Shown: in pieces, positions 52,893 to 61,135 of the stretch
Layout of the letters: each line of letters opens with the position of its first letter
How positions within the stretch are numbered: the first letter of the stretch is position 1
Assembly (NCBI RefSeq): GCF_900143695.1
Contig: NZ_FRFE01000024.1
Coordinates: forward strand, 1 to 64,000
From: Desulfopila aestuarii DSM 18488
GTDB lineage: Bacteria > Desulfobacterota > Desulfobulbia > Desulfobulbales > Desulfocapsaceae
Length of the DNA stretch: 64,000 nucleotides
Direction: 5' to 3'
Made by a program: the position numbers and the translations under genes
Notes under the pieces: generated by a model
What the model was told of the DNA's origin: nothing
The model's database searches: none
Seen by the model: only the letters and a program-made list of their open reading frames with translations

Positions 52893-54038
52893 TTATTGTT
52901 TCATAAGAGATCCAAGGACATTGTCTTCCATCGATACCAGCCGGTTGTCAACCGGGCCCTGGTTAAAAAGCAGGGTGTGCAGCAGCCAGCAGTAGAAAAG
53001 CACCGCCAGCACCGCAAAGGGGGCAAAGAAATAGCCTAACGGACAAAGAATAAGCACTGTCAGCCAGTGGAGAATGATGACCTTCTGGGAATGGAGCTGG
53101 ATGGGAAAATCACCATGCCGGCTGATCACCGCCAGACCGCTCAGGTTCCAGCCGTAAAGGGCGGTAAAGGCGTGCAGTCGCAAAAGAGGAAGTGTCTTCT
53201 GGGGATCGTAGTCGGCGGAGAATGCCACAAGGATATAGATGATACCGGTTATTGAGGTGACGAGCAGAAAGAGAATCCCCGAAGTAAGAAACGCCTTCTG
53301 CTGCAGCCGGATACCCTGGTGGTAGTAGAGATAGAGCACCAACGTCACTGCCACGAACAGGGTGGTGGCGATCATCACCTGAGGCACAAACCAGCGGGCC
53401 AGAATAAAGAGAAAGAAGACGATTACCCCGATGTTGATGGTCCAGAACAGCGCCTCCTTGATGTGCATGGTTATCTGCATTTCGTGCTGGCGCATCAGCG
53501 AGAAGATGACCGACATGGAGATGAGCGACAGCGGAAAGGAGAAGCCGAGAAAGAAGGTGTCGAGTTTCAGTTTTTCAAGGGTGAACCAGTGACCGTAGAT
53601 ATCATTTAGTATAACCGGGCTTGAGAGGGCGAGGCCGATGGAGAGGCAGAGGAGCGACGCCTGGTGGAATTTTCGAGAGACATCCTCTTTTGCTGAAAAG
53701 AGACCGATGGGGATCAAAGAGCCGAAATGAGCGACCCGGACCTGTTCAATGATAACAGAAAGTACAAGGGGGACGATCATGGCCGGGATATACCAACCAG
53801 CGAAACTGCACAGGGCAAAAGCGAGGGAGAGCAGGAGAAAAAGCTGCGCTTTTTTTGAGAGCCCACGCCTGTTCTCTGTGAAGTAGACCAGAAGCGTCCC
53901 GCCACTGCAGAGATTGAAGAGAAAGATGTGCAGCCGCTCGAAATTGAGCTGGGCCGGTGGAACCACATGGTGGAGAAATCCACAGCCAAGGGCGATGGTC
54001 ATGATGGTCATGAAGGTGATTTTCAGTTGTCGACTCAC
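52893..54038 (-). CDS. multi-pass membrane protein of unknown function
   Basis: 381 residues, about ten hydrophobic helices. Not a family I can name. It opens MTIALGCGFLHHVVPPAQL and contains two histidines followed by paired prolines near the N-terminus, plus charged loops such as RRGLSKKAQ. No signature of a transporter or enzyme was recognised. The start overlaps the stop of the SRPBCC-epimerase gene by 4 bases (ATGA), so translation is coupled. The NUDIX gene follows. Confidence 0.75.
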   Translation of the reverse strand: MSRQLKITFMTIMTIALGCGFLHHVVPPAQLNFERLHIFLFNLCSGGTLLVYFTENRRGLSKKAQLFLLLSLAFALCSFAGWYIPAMIVPLVLSVIIEQVRVAHFGSLIPIGLFSAKEDVSRKFHQASLLCLSIGLALSSPVILNDIYGHWFTLEKLKLDTFFLGFSFPLSLISMSVIFSLMRQHEMQITMHIKEALFWTINIGVIVFFLFILARWFVPQVMIATTLFVAVTLVLYLYYHQGIRLQQKAFLTSGILFLLVTSITGIIYILVAFSADYDPQKTLPLLRLHAFTALYGWNLSGLAVISRHGDFPIQLHSQKVIILHWLTVLILCPLGYFFAPFAVLAVLFYCWLLHTLLFNQGPVDNRLVSMEDNVLGSLMKQ

Positions 54039-55474
54039 CGTCGTTGTCCTTCTGTGTATTCGGTTGGGAGTTTTCCTAAAAGTGCTCTGAGAGCCGTTTC
54101 CAGGGTGGGATGACGAAACCTGAAGCCAGAGCTTTCCAGTTTTTCGACCGCTACCCGACAGCCCGACAATACTATCTCATCAGCCATCTGTCCATATAAC
54201 ATCCTGAGTGGTGACGGCGGGATAGTGAAAAGCTGGGGCCGCTTGGTCACACGGGCAAGAGTGGCCAGCATTTCCTTGTTGGTTGCCGGAAGGGGCGCGG
54301 CAATGTTGACCGGCCCATGCAGTTCCGGGGTGACAAGGCAATGGAGCATGGCAGAGACCATATCGTCTATGCTCATCCAGCTAATGTACTGATTGCCGTG
54401 ACCAAACTGCTTGAAAATAAAGAACGGATCGCTCATCAAGAGGCGCTGCAGGGCGCCGCCGCGGGGGGTGAGGGCGACACCGAGCCGCATCGTGACCGTG
54501 CGGATTCCGGCTTCTGCCGCAGGCGCGACGCCAAACTCCCAGGCCCTGCAGACTTCTGAGATGAAGTCATTACCGCTTGGCGTCTCTTCAGTGATGATTT
54601 CACTGCCGCCATCCCCGTAGTAACCTACTGCCGAGGCGGAGAGAAATACTCTGGGTGGTTTTGGCAGGCGGGCGATTGTTTTGGCCAGCAGCCAGGTGCC
54701 TCTTTTACGGCTTTCTACAACTTTTTCTTTCTTTGGTGCGGTCCAGCGGCCAAGGCCGATATATTCGCCGGCAAGATGGACGACCCCGTCCAGCTCAGGC
54801 AGCTCGCTGGCTTTCAATATGCCATTCCACGGGTCCCAGAAGATTTCCCTGCTGTCAGGGATGGGGTTGCGTCGAACCAGGGTCCAGACCTCGTGACCGC
54901 CGGTGGTGAGGAGCGGTACCAGTACCCTGCCCAGCACCCCGCTGGCTCCGGAAATGAGCAGGCGAAGCGGTCTTTTACTGCAGCGGGCGTGGAGTTGCAG
55001 ATCATCCCGTAGTACATGTTCGCGGTAGGTGAAGATGCGGGTAAGGGTGTTGGTAACCTGGTGGGTCGCGAAAGAGGGCAAAATTCGCTCAAAAGGAAGG
55101 GCAAACTTGATGGTGTCGGTCAGCTCCGCACCATGCGGGGTATCGGCAAAACTGTGGGTATGCTGGAAACTGGAAAACGGTCCGCGGTGTTGGATGTCCT
55201 TGAACATCCTCCCCGGAATCTCCTCGATATGGTGTGCTTCCCAGTTGATGGAGAGTGGACCTTGCTTCAGTTTCATCAGGACCTTGCCACCGGGAGCGAT
55301 GGACCCTTTTTTCCAGAGCACTTCCGAGCCATCCCAGGGCGGCAGCAGCCGCTCCAATGCTCCGGGGCGGCTGTGGAAGGCGTAGAGCTCCTTGGCACTG
55401 CAGTCAAATGTCGATCTGTATTGAAAAGTATGGATAGGGCTCACCGTATGTGAAAATGAAGGTGTCCGCTTCAT
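54035..55474 (-). CDS. SRPBCC domain fused to TIGR01777-family epimerase-like oxidoreductase
   Basis: 479 residues. The first 155 residues are an SRPBCC (START-like) ligand-binding domain (FQYRSTFDCSAKELYAFHSR, LERLLPPWDGSEVLWKKG). From about 165 an extended short-chain dehydrogenase/epimerase fold follows: LRLLISGASGVLGRVLVPLL is the NAD-binding loop, and GVVHLAGEYIGLGRWT, RVFLSASAVGYYGD and SGNDFISEVCRAWE are TIGR01777 hallmarks. The domain pair is known in this family, but the reaction is unknown. It heads a coupled operon with the membrane protein and the NUDIX hydrolase. Confidence 0.88.
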   Translation of the reverse strand: MKRTPSFSHTVSPIHTFQYRSTFDCSAKELYAFHSRPGALERLLPPWDGSEVLWKKGSIAPGGKVLMKLKQGPLSINWEAHHIEEIPGRMFKDIQHRGPFSSFQHTHSFADTPHGAELTDTIKFALPFERILPSFATHQVTNTLTRIFTYREHVLRDDLQLHARCSKRPLRLLISGASGVLGRVLVPLLTTGGHEVWTLVRRNPIPDSREIFWDPWNGILKASELPELDGVVHLAGEYIGLGRWTAPKKEKVVESRKRGTWLLAKTIARLPKPPRVFLSASAVGYYGDGGSEIITEETPSGNDFISEVCRAWEFGVAPAAEAGIRTVTMRLGVALTPRGGALQRLLMSDPFFIFKQFGHGNQYISWMSIDDMVSAMLHCLVTPELHGPVNIAAPLPATNKEMLATLARVTKRPQLFTIPPSPLRMLYGQMADEIVLSGCRVAVEKLESSGFRFRHPTLETALRALLGKLPTEYTEGQRR

Positions 55475-55628
55475 GGAGGCTCAGCAAAATATCCAATGCA
55501 GCCGAAACCTTTACAGATAGTGAGCGGGTTTTCTCCGGCTTATGCTAATCATCTTTTCTTGAAAACTCAAACCCCACAGTTGCCAAAGTGAATATGTAAC
55601 TTTCGAGCCGATTTTTCGTCTATCGTTC

Positions 55629-55680
55629 TTGACATCTTCACCATTCCGATGAAGTATGTGAACGCACAAAGTGTGCATAT
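55629..55680 (+). promoter_or_regulatory. candidate promoter and operator of the CoA-disulfide reductase operon
   Basis: A perfect -35 TTGACA (55629-55634) is followed at 17 bases by AAGTAT, a weak -10. Just downstream is the palindrome GCACA-AAG-TGTGC (55664-55676), flanked by GTGAA and ATGAAC sequences that extend it imperfectly. This is where a repressor such as an ArsR-type regulator would block transcription. The regulator is not in the window. Confidence 0.45.
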
Positions 55681-55751
55681 GAACATATCACCATGTAGTA
55701 TAGCCCGTTGTGGGCACTTCCAGGAGAGTGGAGGACAACCAGGAGATGAAT

Positions 55752-57449
55752 ATGGAAAACAGAAAAATAGTGGTTATCGGCGGGTCCGCAGCCGGTGCCA
55801 AGGCTGCCGCCAGAGCCAGGCGTCTGGATCCGCAGGCAGAGATCACCATCATTCAGAAGAGCCCAGATCTTTCGATGGCAAGTTGCGGCTATCCTTACTA
55901 TGTCGGTGGCACATTTGGTGAACGGAGCCAGCTGCTGGCCACCCCCACTGGCGTTGTTCGTGATCCCCAGTTTTTCCAGAAGACGAAGAATATCAGAGCT
56001 ATCACAGAAACAGAGTGCGTCAGGATCGATCGCGACAATAAGCAGGTGGCTTGCCGGAACCTGCAAAGTGGCGATGAATTTGTCGAAAGTTATGACAAGC
56101 TGGTACTCGCCACTGGCGCATCAGCGAATCTGCTGCCCATTGCCGGACGTGAGCTGATCGGTGTTACGACGTTTCTCACCATGCAAGATACCGATTTTCT
56201 CCATGACCGCTCTGTTTCAGGTGAGGTGAAACGGGCAGTGGTCATCGGTGGCGGCCTGATCGGAGTAGAGGCGTGTGAGGCCTTGAGAAGTCGCGGTATT
56301 GAGGTGACCCTGGTAGAACTTGAAAAGCAGGTACTGACTTTTCTCGATCTCCAGCTGGGTATGCTGGTGGGCAACCATATGCGAAGCAAGGGTGTCGAAC
56401 TGCGTACCGGCATGAAGCTTGAGCGGTTCGTTGGCGATGATGGCAAACTTACCGGTGTGCAGCTGGCCAATGGCGAAACGTTGGAGTGTCAGCTGGCGGT
56501 GATGGCAACCGGTGTCAGGCCCAATGTTGAGATTGCGGCCGCTGCCGGCCTTGAGATTGGCAATCTGGGTGGCCTGGCGGTCAACGCGTCGATGCAGACT
56601 TCAGACCCCGATATCTACGCGGCAGGCGATTGTGTGGAATGCACGCATCTGCTTACCGGCAAAAAGACCTATGCCCCCATGGGCGATCTGGCCAATCTTC
56701 AGGGCCGGGTAGTGGGGGAGAACGTGGTGGAAGGGAACGTTGCCACTTTCCCGGGTACGATCCAGACCGTGATCTGCAAGGTCTTCGATTTTGGGGCGGG
56801 TGCAACCGGTTTAAGTGAGCGTACTGCGCGGGCTCAGGGGATGACCGATATAGAGACGGTAGTGAATGCCAGCCCCGACAAACCAGGATTTATGGGGGCA
56901 AAACTTTTGATCAGTAAACTCCTGGTGGAAAAAAGCACCGGCCGTATTCTCGGTTACCAGTGTGTCGGCAGTGGTGACGTATCCAGGCAGCTGGCGACGG
57001 CGGCGATGGCGGTTCGCGGTAAACTCACTCTCGCCGAATTGTGCTGCGCTGATCTGCCCTATGCTCCTCCCTATTCGCTGGCCATCGACCATTTTATCGC
57101 CTCTGCCCATATCATGGACAACAAGTTAAAGGGAAGGCTGAAAACGATTACAGCTGAAGAGGTCTATGCCAGAATTGAGGCAGGCAATCCTCCATGCTTT
57201 ATCGATGGTCGGGGGCCTGATGAACATGAGGTCTTGCGTCTTGGTATCGGGGAGAAGTATATTCCTCTTGGAATGATTCGCAACGTGCTTGCCGACCTGC
57301 CACAGGACAAAGCCACCGAGATCGTCTGTTTCTGTAAGATCTCTCTGCGTGGTTATGAGCTGGCACGAATCTTAGAGGGATATGGCTATACCAATGTCAA
57401 GGTGATGGAAGGTGGGATCATGGCGTGGCCATTTTCCCGCGAACGGTAA
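55752..57449 (+). CDS. CoA-disulfide (persulfide) reductase fused to a rhodanese domain
   Basis: 565 residues. FAD-binding loop VVIGGSAAGAKAAA at the N-terminus, redox-active C45 in SMASCGYPYY, NADH-binding VVIGGGLIGVEACEAL at about 155, and the second FAD motif IYAAGDCVE. From about 465 a rhodanese domain follows with catalytic Cys in EIVCFCKISLRGYE. Related CoADR-Rhd fusions reduce CoA-persulfide or polysulfide using NADH, and could serve sulfur or polysulfide reduction in the cytoplasm. AGGAG (55741-55745) fixes the ATG at 55752. It heads a three-gene operon with a thioesterase and an MBL-fold hydrolase. Confidence 0.9.
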   Translation: MENRKIVVIGGSAAGAKAAARARRLDPQAEITIIQKSPDLSMASCGYPYYVGGTFGERSQLLATPTGVVRDPQFFQKTKNIRAITETECVRIDRDNKQVACRNLQSGDEFVESYDKLVLATGASANLLPIAGRELIGVTTFLTMQDTDFLHDRSVSGEVKRAVVIGGGLIGVEACEALRSRGIEVTLVELEKQVLTFLDLQLGMLVGNHMRSKGVELRTGMKLERFVGDDGKLTGVQLANGETLECQLAVMATGVRPNVEIAAAAGLEIGNLGGLAVNASMQTSDPDIYAAGDCVECTHLLTGKKTYAPMGDLANLQGRVVGENVVEGNVATFPGTIQTVICKVFDFGAGATGLSERTARAQGMTDIETVVNASPDKPGFMGAKLLISKLLVEKSTGRILGYQCVGSGDVSRQLATAAMAVRGKLTLAELCCADLPYAPPYSLAIDHFIASAHIMDNKLKGRLKTITAEEVYARIEAGNPPCFIDGRGPDEHEVLRLGIGEKYIPLGMIRNVLADLPQDKATEIVCFCKISLRGYELARILEGYGYTNVKVMEGGIMAWPFSRER

Positions 57450-57482
57450 GTAATAACAGATAAAAGGGACAGGGGCTGGACA

Positions 57483-57905
57483 GTGACAACGATGACGGGT
57501 GGAGAAGTTCTTGGCAATCATGATAACTGCATTATCTGCGGCAGGAACAATCCGTTTTCCCTGGGGCTGAAATTTGAGCCGCAGGGCGCTGATGTGGTGG
57601 AGGCCTCCTTCACCGGCGGCCCCCACCTCCAGGGCTATGAAGGGATTCTGCACGGTGGCGTGATTTCGGCTGTGCTTGATTCAGCCATGGCCCATTGTCT
57701 GCTTGTTAAAAATATCAAAGCTGTGACCGGCGATCTGCGGGTCCGGTTTCTCCATGCCATTCCCTGCACCAGCCGGGTTACCATACGGGCCTGGCTCACC
57801 TGTGCCGTCTCCAGTCTCTATGAACTGAAGGCGGAGGCGCGGGTTGATGGTCAGTTGGTGGCCAGGGCTAAAGCTAAATTCATGCAGAAAGACGGGGTAA
57901 AATGA
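57483..57905 (+). CDS. PaaI-type hotdog thioesterase
   Basis: 140 residues. A single hotdog domain with CIICGRNNPFSLGLKFEPQG near the start and the catalytic helix region GYEGILHGGVISAVLDSAMA. Family members hydrolyse acyl-CoA thioesters. It starts by GTG at 57483 (ATG 57492 possible), 33 bases after the reductase gene, and overlaps the next gene by 4 bases (ATGA). A CoA-thioester enzyme next to a CoA-disulfide reductase suggests a shared CoA-linked pathway. Confidence 0.85.
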   Translation: MTTMTGGEVLGNHDNCIICGRNNPFSLGLKFEPQGADVVEASFTGGPHLQGYEGILHGGVISAVLDSAMAHCLLVKNIKAVTGDLRVRFLHAIPCTSRVTIRAWLTCAVSSLYELKAEARVDGQLVARAKAKFMQKDGVK

Positions 57906-58729
57906 CCTTTCGGCTGACAATAGTTGTCGACAACAAGGCAGCGGACACTCTCTGTGCCGAGCATGGTTACTGCTTGCACCTGCAAACGCCGGAAGGCAAT
58001 ATCCTGTTTGATACCGGTCAGCAGAGGGCGTTTTTGCCCAACATGGAACGGCTTGGTCTTGATCCTGCGGATATTTCCACCCTGGTGCTCAGCCACGGCC
58101 ATTACGACCATACCGGTGGTGTTGTCGATCTTCTGAAGATGAATAGAAATATCGATATCTACCTGCATAGCGCTGTGTTTCAGCCCCGTTACAGTCTTGA
58201 TGGAGAGGCACCGGCGATTGTCCGGATGCCTTTTGCGGCCATGGAGGCGATTACCCTTCATCCGGAAAACCGCATCCACTGGCTGAGCCGACCGGTGGCG
58301 GTGACGAGTTTTATCGGTATCACCGGCCCCATCTCCCGCACCAACGATTTTGAGGATACCGGCGGCTCGTTTTTCCTTGATCCGGAAGGGCGGCAGGTGG
58401 ACATCATCAAAGACGACGTTGCCATGTGGCTTCACACCCCGGATGGACTGGTCATTTGCGTGGGCTGCTGTCACTCGGGGCTGGTGAATACCCTGGACTA
58501 TATCACCGCCCGTACCGGTGAAAAACGGATAGCTACGATTATAGGCGGACTCCACCTTCTCAGCAGTTCTCGGGAGCGGCTGGCGAAAACGGTGGCGGCG
58601 TTAAGGAATTTTGAAATAGGGAAAATTGTCGCATGCCACTGCAGCGGCGAGGAGGCGGTAAACTATTTACAGGAGCATCTCACGACGGAGGTCGTTTGGG
58701 GGCAGGCGGGGATGGTTATCGAAATCTAA
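57902..58729 (+). CDS. metallo-beta-lactamase-fold hydrolase
   Basis: 275 residues. The metal motif SHGHYDHTGG is complete, preceded by the substrate-side Asp in ILFDTGQQ; a second His is seen in GGLHLLSS, with a late Cys/His pair in VACHCSGEEA. It resembles the branch that includes the methanopterin-pathway RFA-P synthase-like proteins, which are often annotated without proof. Its start overlaps the thioesterase stop, so translation is coupled. It converges with the lipoprotein gene. Confidence 0.85.
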   Translation: MTFRLTIVVDNKAADTLCAEHGYCLHLQTPEGNILFDTGQQRAFLPNMERLGLDPADISTLVLSHGHYDHTGGVVDLLKMNRNIDIYLHSAVFQPRYSLDGEAPAIVRMPFAAMEAITLHPENRIHWLSRPVAVTSFIGITGPISRTNDFEDTGGSFFLDPEGRQVDIIKDDVAMWLHTPDGLVICVGCCHSGLVNTLDYITARTGEKRIATIIGGLHLLSSSRERLAKTVAALRNFEIGKIVACHCSGEEAVNYLQEHLTTEVVWGQAGMVIEI

Positions 58730-58737
58730 TCGACCCG

Positions 58738-59223
58738 TTACAGTTTTATTTCCCCTTCTGAAGCAAATGGCAGATTGTGAGAGAATCCGCCGCTTGACAC
58801 CCTGACTTTTCCTTTGAGCCTGTAGCTGATGGGCCTGCCCACTGCTCCTTGTTCATTCTGGTTCTGGAGTACTCCCAGCACTGAAGTGAACATGTCCAGT
58901 ACCGAGGCGTAAACTTCCATGGGTACGAGGACCGAGCCGTAAGCGGGTATGGTGCCCTGACCGCCCTGCAGGCCGGAGGCGAACTTGCGGCCATCCAGTT
59001 CAACATCACAACTGAGCCCCTCAATCTCAAGCGGGTTGGTGTTGGGGTTCATAACCCGCAGCTGTACCAGAAAAGCTGTCTCCAGCGTTTTGACTTCCTG
59101 AATCTGAATGTCGGCCAGGGTCACTTGAGGTTTTTCCAGTGATGAGAAACCGGCGCAACCGGCAAGAACGAGCAACAGGAACATGGCCAGCCAGGTTGTG
59201 GCTGTTTTGCGCTGTATTCTCAT
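58738..59223 (-). CDS. LEA type 2 (WHy-domain) lipoprotein
   Basis: 161 residues. A lipoprotein signal peptide ends in the lipobox LAGC. The rest is a beta-sandwich LEA_2/WHy domain (VTLADIQIQEVKTLETAFLV, RVMNPNTNPLEIEGLSC, GQGTIPAYGSVLVPMEVYAS). Bacterial members are periplasmic or membrane-tethered and linked to stress in some species; the role here is not known. Its start overlaps the stop of the cyclase-like gene by 4 bases, so the two are co-translated. Confidence 0.85.
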   Translation of the reverse strand: MRIQRKTATTWLAMFLLLVLAGCAGFSSLEKPQVTLADIQIQEVKTLETAFLVQLRVMNPNTNPLEIEGLSCDVELDGRKFASGLQGGQGTIPAYGSVLVPMEVYASVLDMFTSVLGVLQNQNEQGAVGRPISYRLKGKVRVSSGGFSHNLPFASEGEIKL

Positions 59224-60563
59224 AGCTCTCCCTTTAACGATTTCTGGGTGGTGTGGTTCTTGTCGGCATTCTTACCGTTACGAAGCTCCAGAGCCTTCCT
59301 GCGCTCCTCGGCTATCCGCTTGAATATCTCGATGATGACCGGCAGTCTGCTGAAGTCGTCGGTGGAAATTTTTCTGACCACAACATCACTGTCGGCCACA
59401 ACCGTGGCGGTTCTTTTCAGCTCGCTACCGAAATATGCCATCTCGCCAAAAATATCGCCATCTTCCATCACCGAAAGAAGCTTGTTATCGCTGTTGTAGG
59501 TTTTGGCTGTACCTGTGTCAAGATAGTAAATACCGTCGGGTGTGTCGCCGATTTTTATGATGGTCGAACCTTTACTGTGCCACTCCAGCTTGAAGCACTG
59601 CTCCCAGGCGGTGTCAACGATGAGGGCATGATAAATATCGTGATTCATCGCTTTGAGTAACTTGCCGGAGAGATGCACCAGCCGGTCACCAATGGAGTCA
59701 CGTTTCTTTTCCATGAGCAGCATCCCCCGGCTGTTGAAATCGCCGGCCGGGTAGGGTGTTTCACGGATGTATTCAAGAATGCGGGCGATGGCCAGGTCTT
59801 CCTTGCCGGTCATCTCAACGAAAAAACTCTGGGCATCGATCAGCTGCTCTCGCACGGTCGGAAAGTCGGGGAGGATTCCTTTGAGCAGATTGCCGCTGAA
59901 GAGCTCCATCGCCTCGTTTTTCATGCGGATGAAATGGAGCAGCTGCTGCTCATTCACATCTTTTGGGATATTATGGATGCCTGGTTTGTAAATGGTGTAG
60001 GCATTCATCGGGTGGAGAACGCTGGTGAGACTGAACTTGCCGATGCTCACCAGGTATTGCTGATCTTCGTCTTGATTGCGGGCTACTTCGCGGTCCATGA
60101 GAAGGATTGTTCCGAAGTGGCCGCATAGCTCCTCCAGCCTGTTGGCCACGGCGAAGCACGTGCTGAATTTGGCCATTTTACCGCAGATTTCCGCTTCGAC
60201 AATCCTGCCAAGATAGAGTCCCATCCGGGTCGGTTGAATATTGCCGGTTTCGATAGCGTTGGCAATGTTTATTGCGGTTTGCACGGCCCGGGTACAGATG
60301 GCCCGGTCATCCTCGCCGAATCGTTTTTTAAAGATAATAAGCGAGCCATCGCCGCCTGAGGGCTCGATATCCACCGGATTGTTGTCTGGCGTATCGACCA
60401 GGTCGACCAGCTTGTAATGATAATCGATAATGAAATCACGTAACGTCTCCGGGCACATGGACGATGTCTGCTGAGAGTATTGCGCCATGTCCGACATGAG
60501 AATGGCAACGTTCTGAGCACCATCGTGGCGGGCTGAGCGTGATTGTTGTTCTGTGCCTGTCAT
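59220..60563 (-). CDS. class III cyclase-like domain fused to a cyclic-nucleotide-binding domain
   Basis: 447 residues. N-terminal class III cyclase-homology domain (about 15-190): metal-binding Asp in NVAILMSDMAQYSQ and in PSGGDGSLIIF. The transition-state Arg is present in VANRLEEL, but the Asn four residues before it is Ala. A helical middle (about 210-330) follows, then a cNMP-binding domain (about 335-440; GSTIIKIGDTPDGIYYLDTG, GDIFGEMAYFG, KRTATVVA). It may make or only sense a cyclic nucleotide. ATG 60563 is chosen because AAGGT precedes it and the frame upstream looks non-coding. Coupled to the LEA lipoprotein gene. Confidence 0.75.
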   Translation of the reverse strand: MTGTEQQSRSARHDGAQNVAILMSDMAQYSQQTSSMCPETLRDFIIDYHYKLVDLVDTPDNNPVDIEPSGGDGSLIIFKKRFGEDDRAICTRAVQTAINIANAIETGNIQPTRMGLYLGRIVEAEICGKMAKFSTCFAVANRLEELCGHFGTILLMDREVARNQDEDQQYLVSIGKFSLTSVLHPMNAYTIYKPGIHNIPKDVNEQQLLHFIRMKNEAMELFSGNLLKGILPDFPTVREQLIDAQSFFVEMTGKEDLAIARILEYIRETPYPAGDFNSRGMLLMEKKRDSIGDRLVHLSGKLLKAMNHDIYHALIVDTAWEQCFKLEWHSKGSTIIKIGDTPDGIYYLDTGTAKTYNSDNKLLSVMEDGDIFGEMAYFGSELKRTATVVADSDVVVRKISTDDFSRLPVIIEIFKRIAEERRKALELRNGKNADKNHTTQKSLKGEL

Positions 60564-61135
60564 TTTACCTTGAATAAAGGAGCGGGTGATTTCATTCTCA
60601 ATATGAGTACCGAAAGCCGGGTGAAACAGTCGTATACTATCGCAGCAGCATCGCAGAAACAATAAAAATAATACACTTTTCAGGTGCTATCGGTGTGTTG
60701 GGGTGATGAACGGCAAGGGATATAATAGCAATTGTGCATATGTTGTGCAATCACAGCTACCCCTAACGGTGTATTGTCGTTGCTCTTGAGAAAGGACGAT
60801 GATGATGTTGCCATGACGTTGTCTTTTTCTCTCGTTTTGCTCCTGTTATTTTTCACGGTCGGTTTTTTGTTTTGATATTCAATATGAGCAGTTAGGCGGT
60901 GGTTGACTGTAAATATTTAAAATTCTGTAATATCATGCATCATGTTTATCTATATATCCCTTGAAGAGAGCGGTTTGGTTCGATAGTATGAAAGTGTAGG
61001 CGGGTGTGGTGGGCTGCAGAATTCAGGGGGTTGGCATTGTTTTGGGCGTGTTGTGCCTGACGTTTCCGTGCTGTCTGTCCGTTGTTGTTGGGCAGAGCGG
61101 ACATGGAAATCTTGAATATCTGGAAAGAGGTAACG
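60564..61135. other. divergent intergenic region
   Basis: About 570 bases between the cyclase-like gene and the GAF-PAS kinase. No supportable gene, and no clear repeat noticed. AGAGG lies 5 bases before the kinase start. Confidence 0.4.

Noticed and set aside
60564-60662. N-terminal extension of the cyclase-like protein
   Set aside because: The upstream codons (Cys-rich, no ribosome site) look non-coding, while the ATG at 60563 has AAGGT ahead of it.
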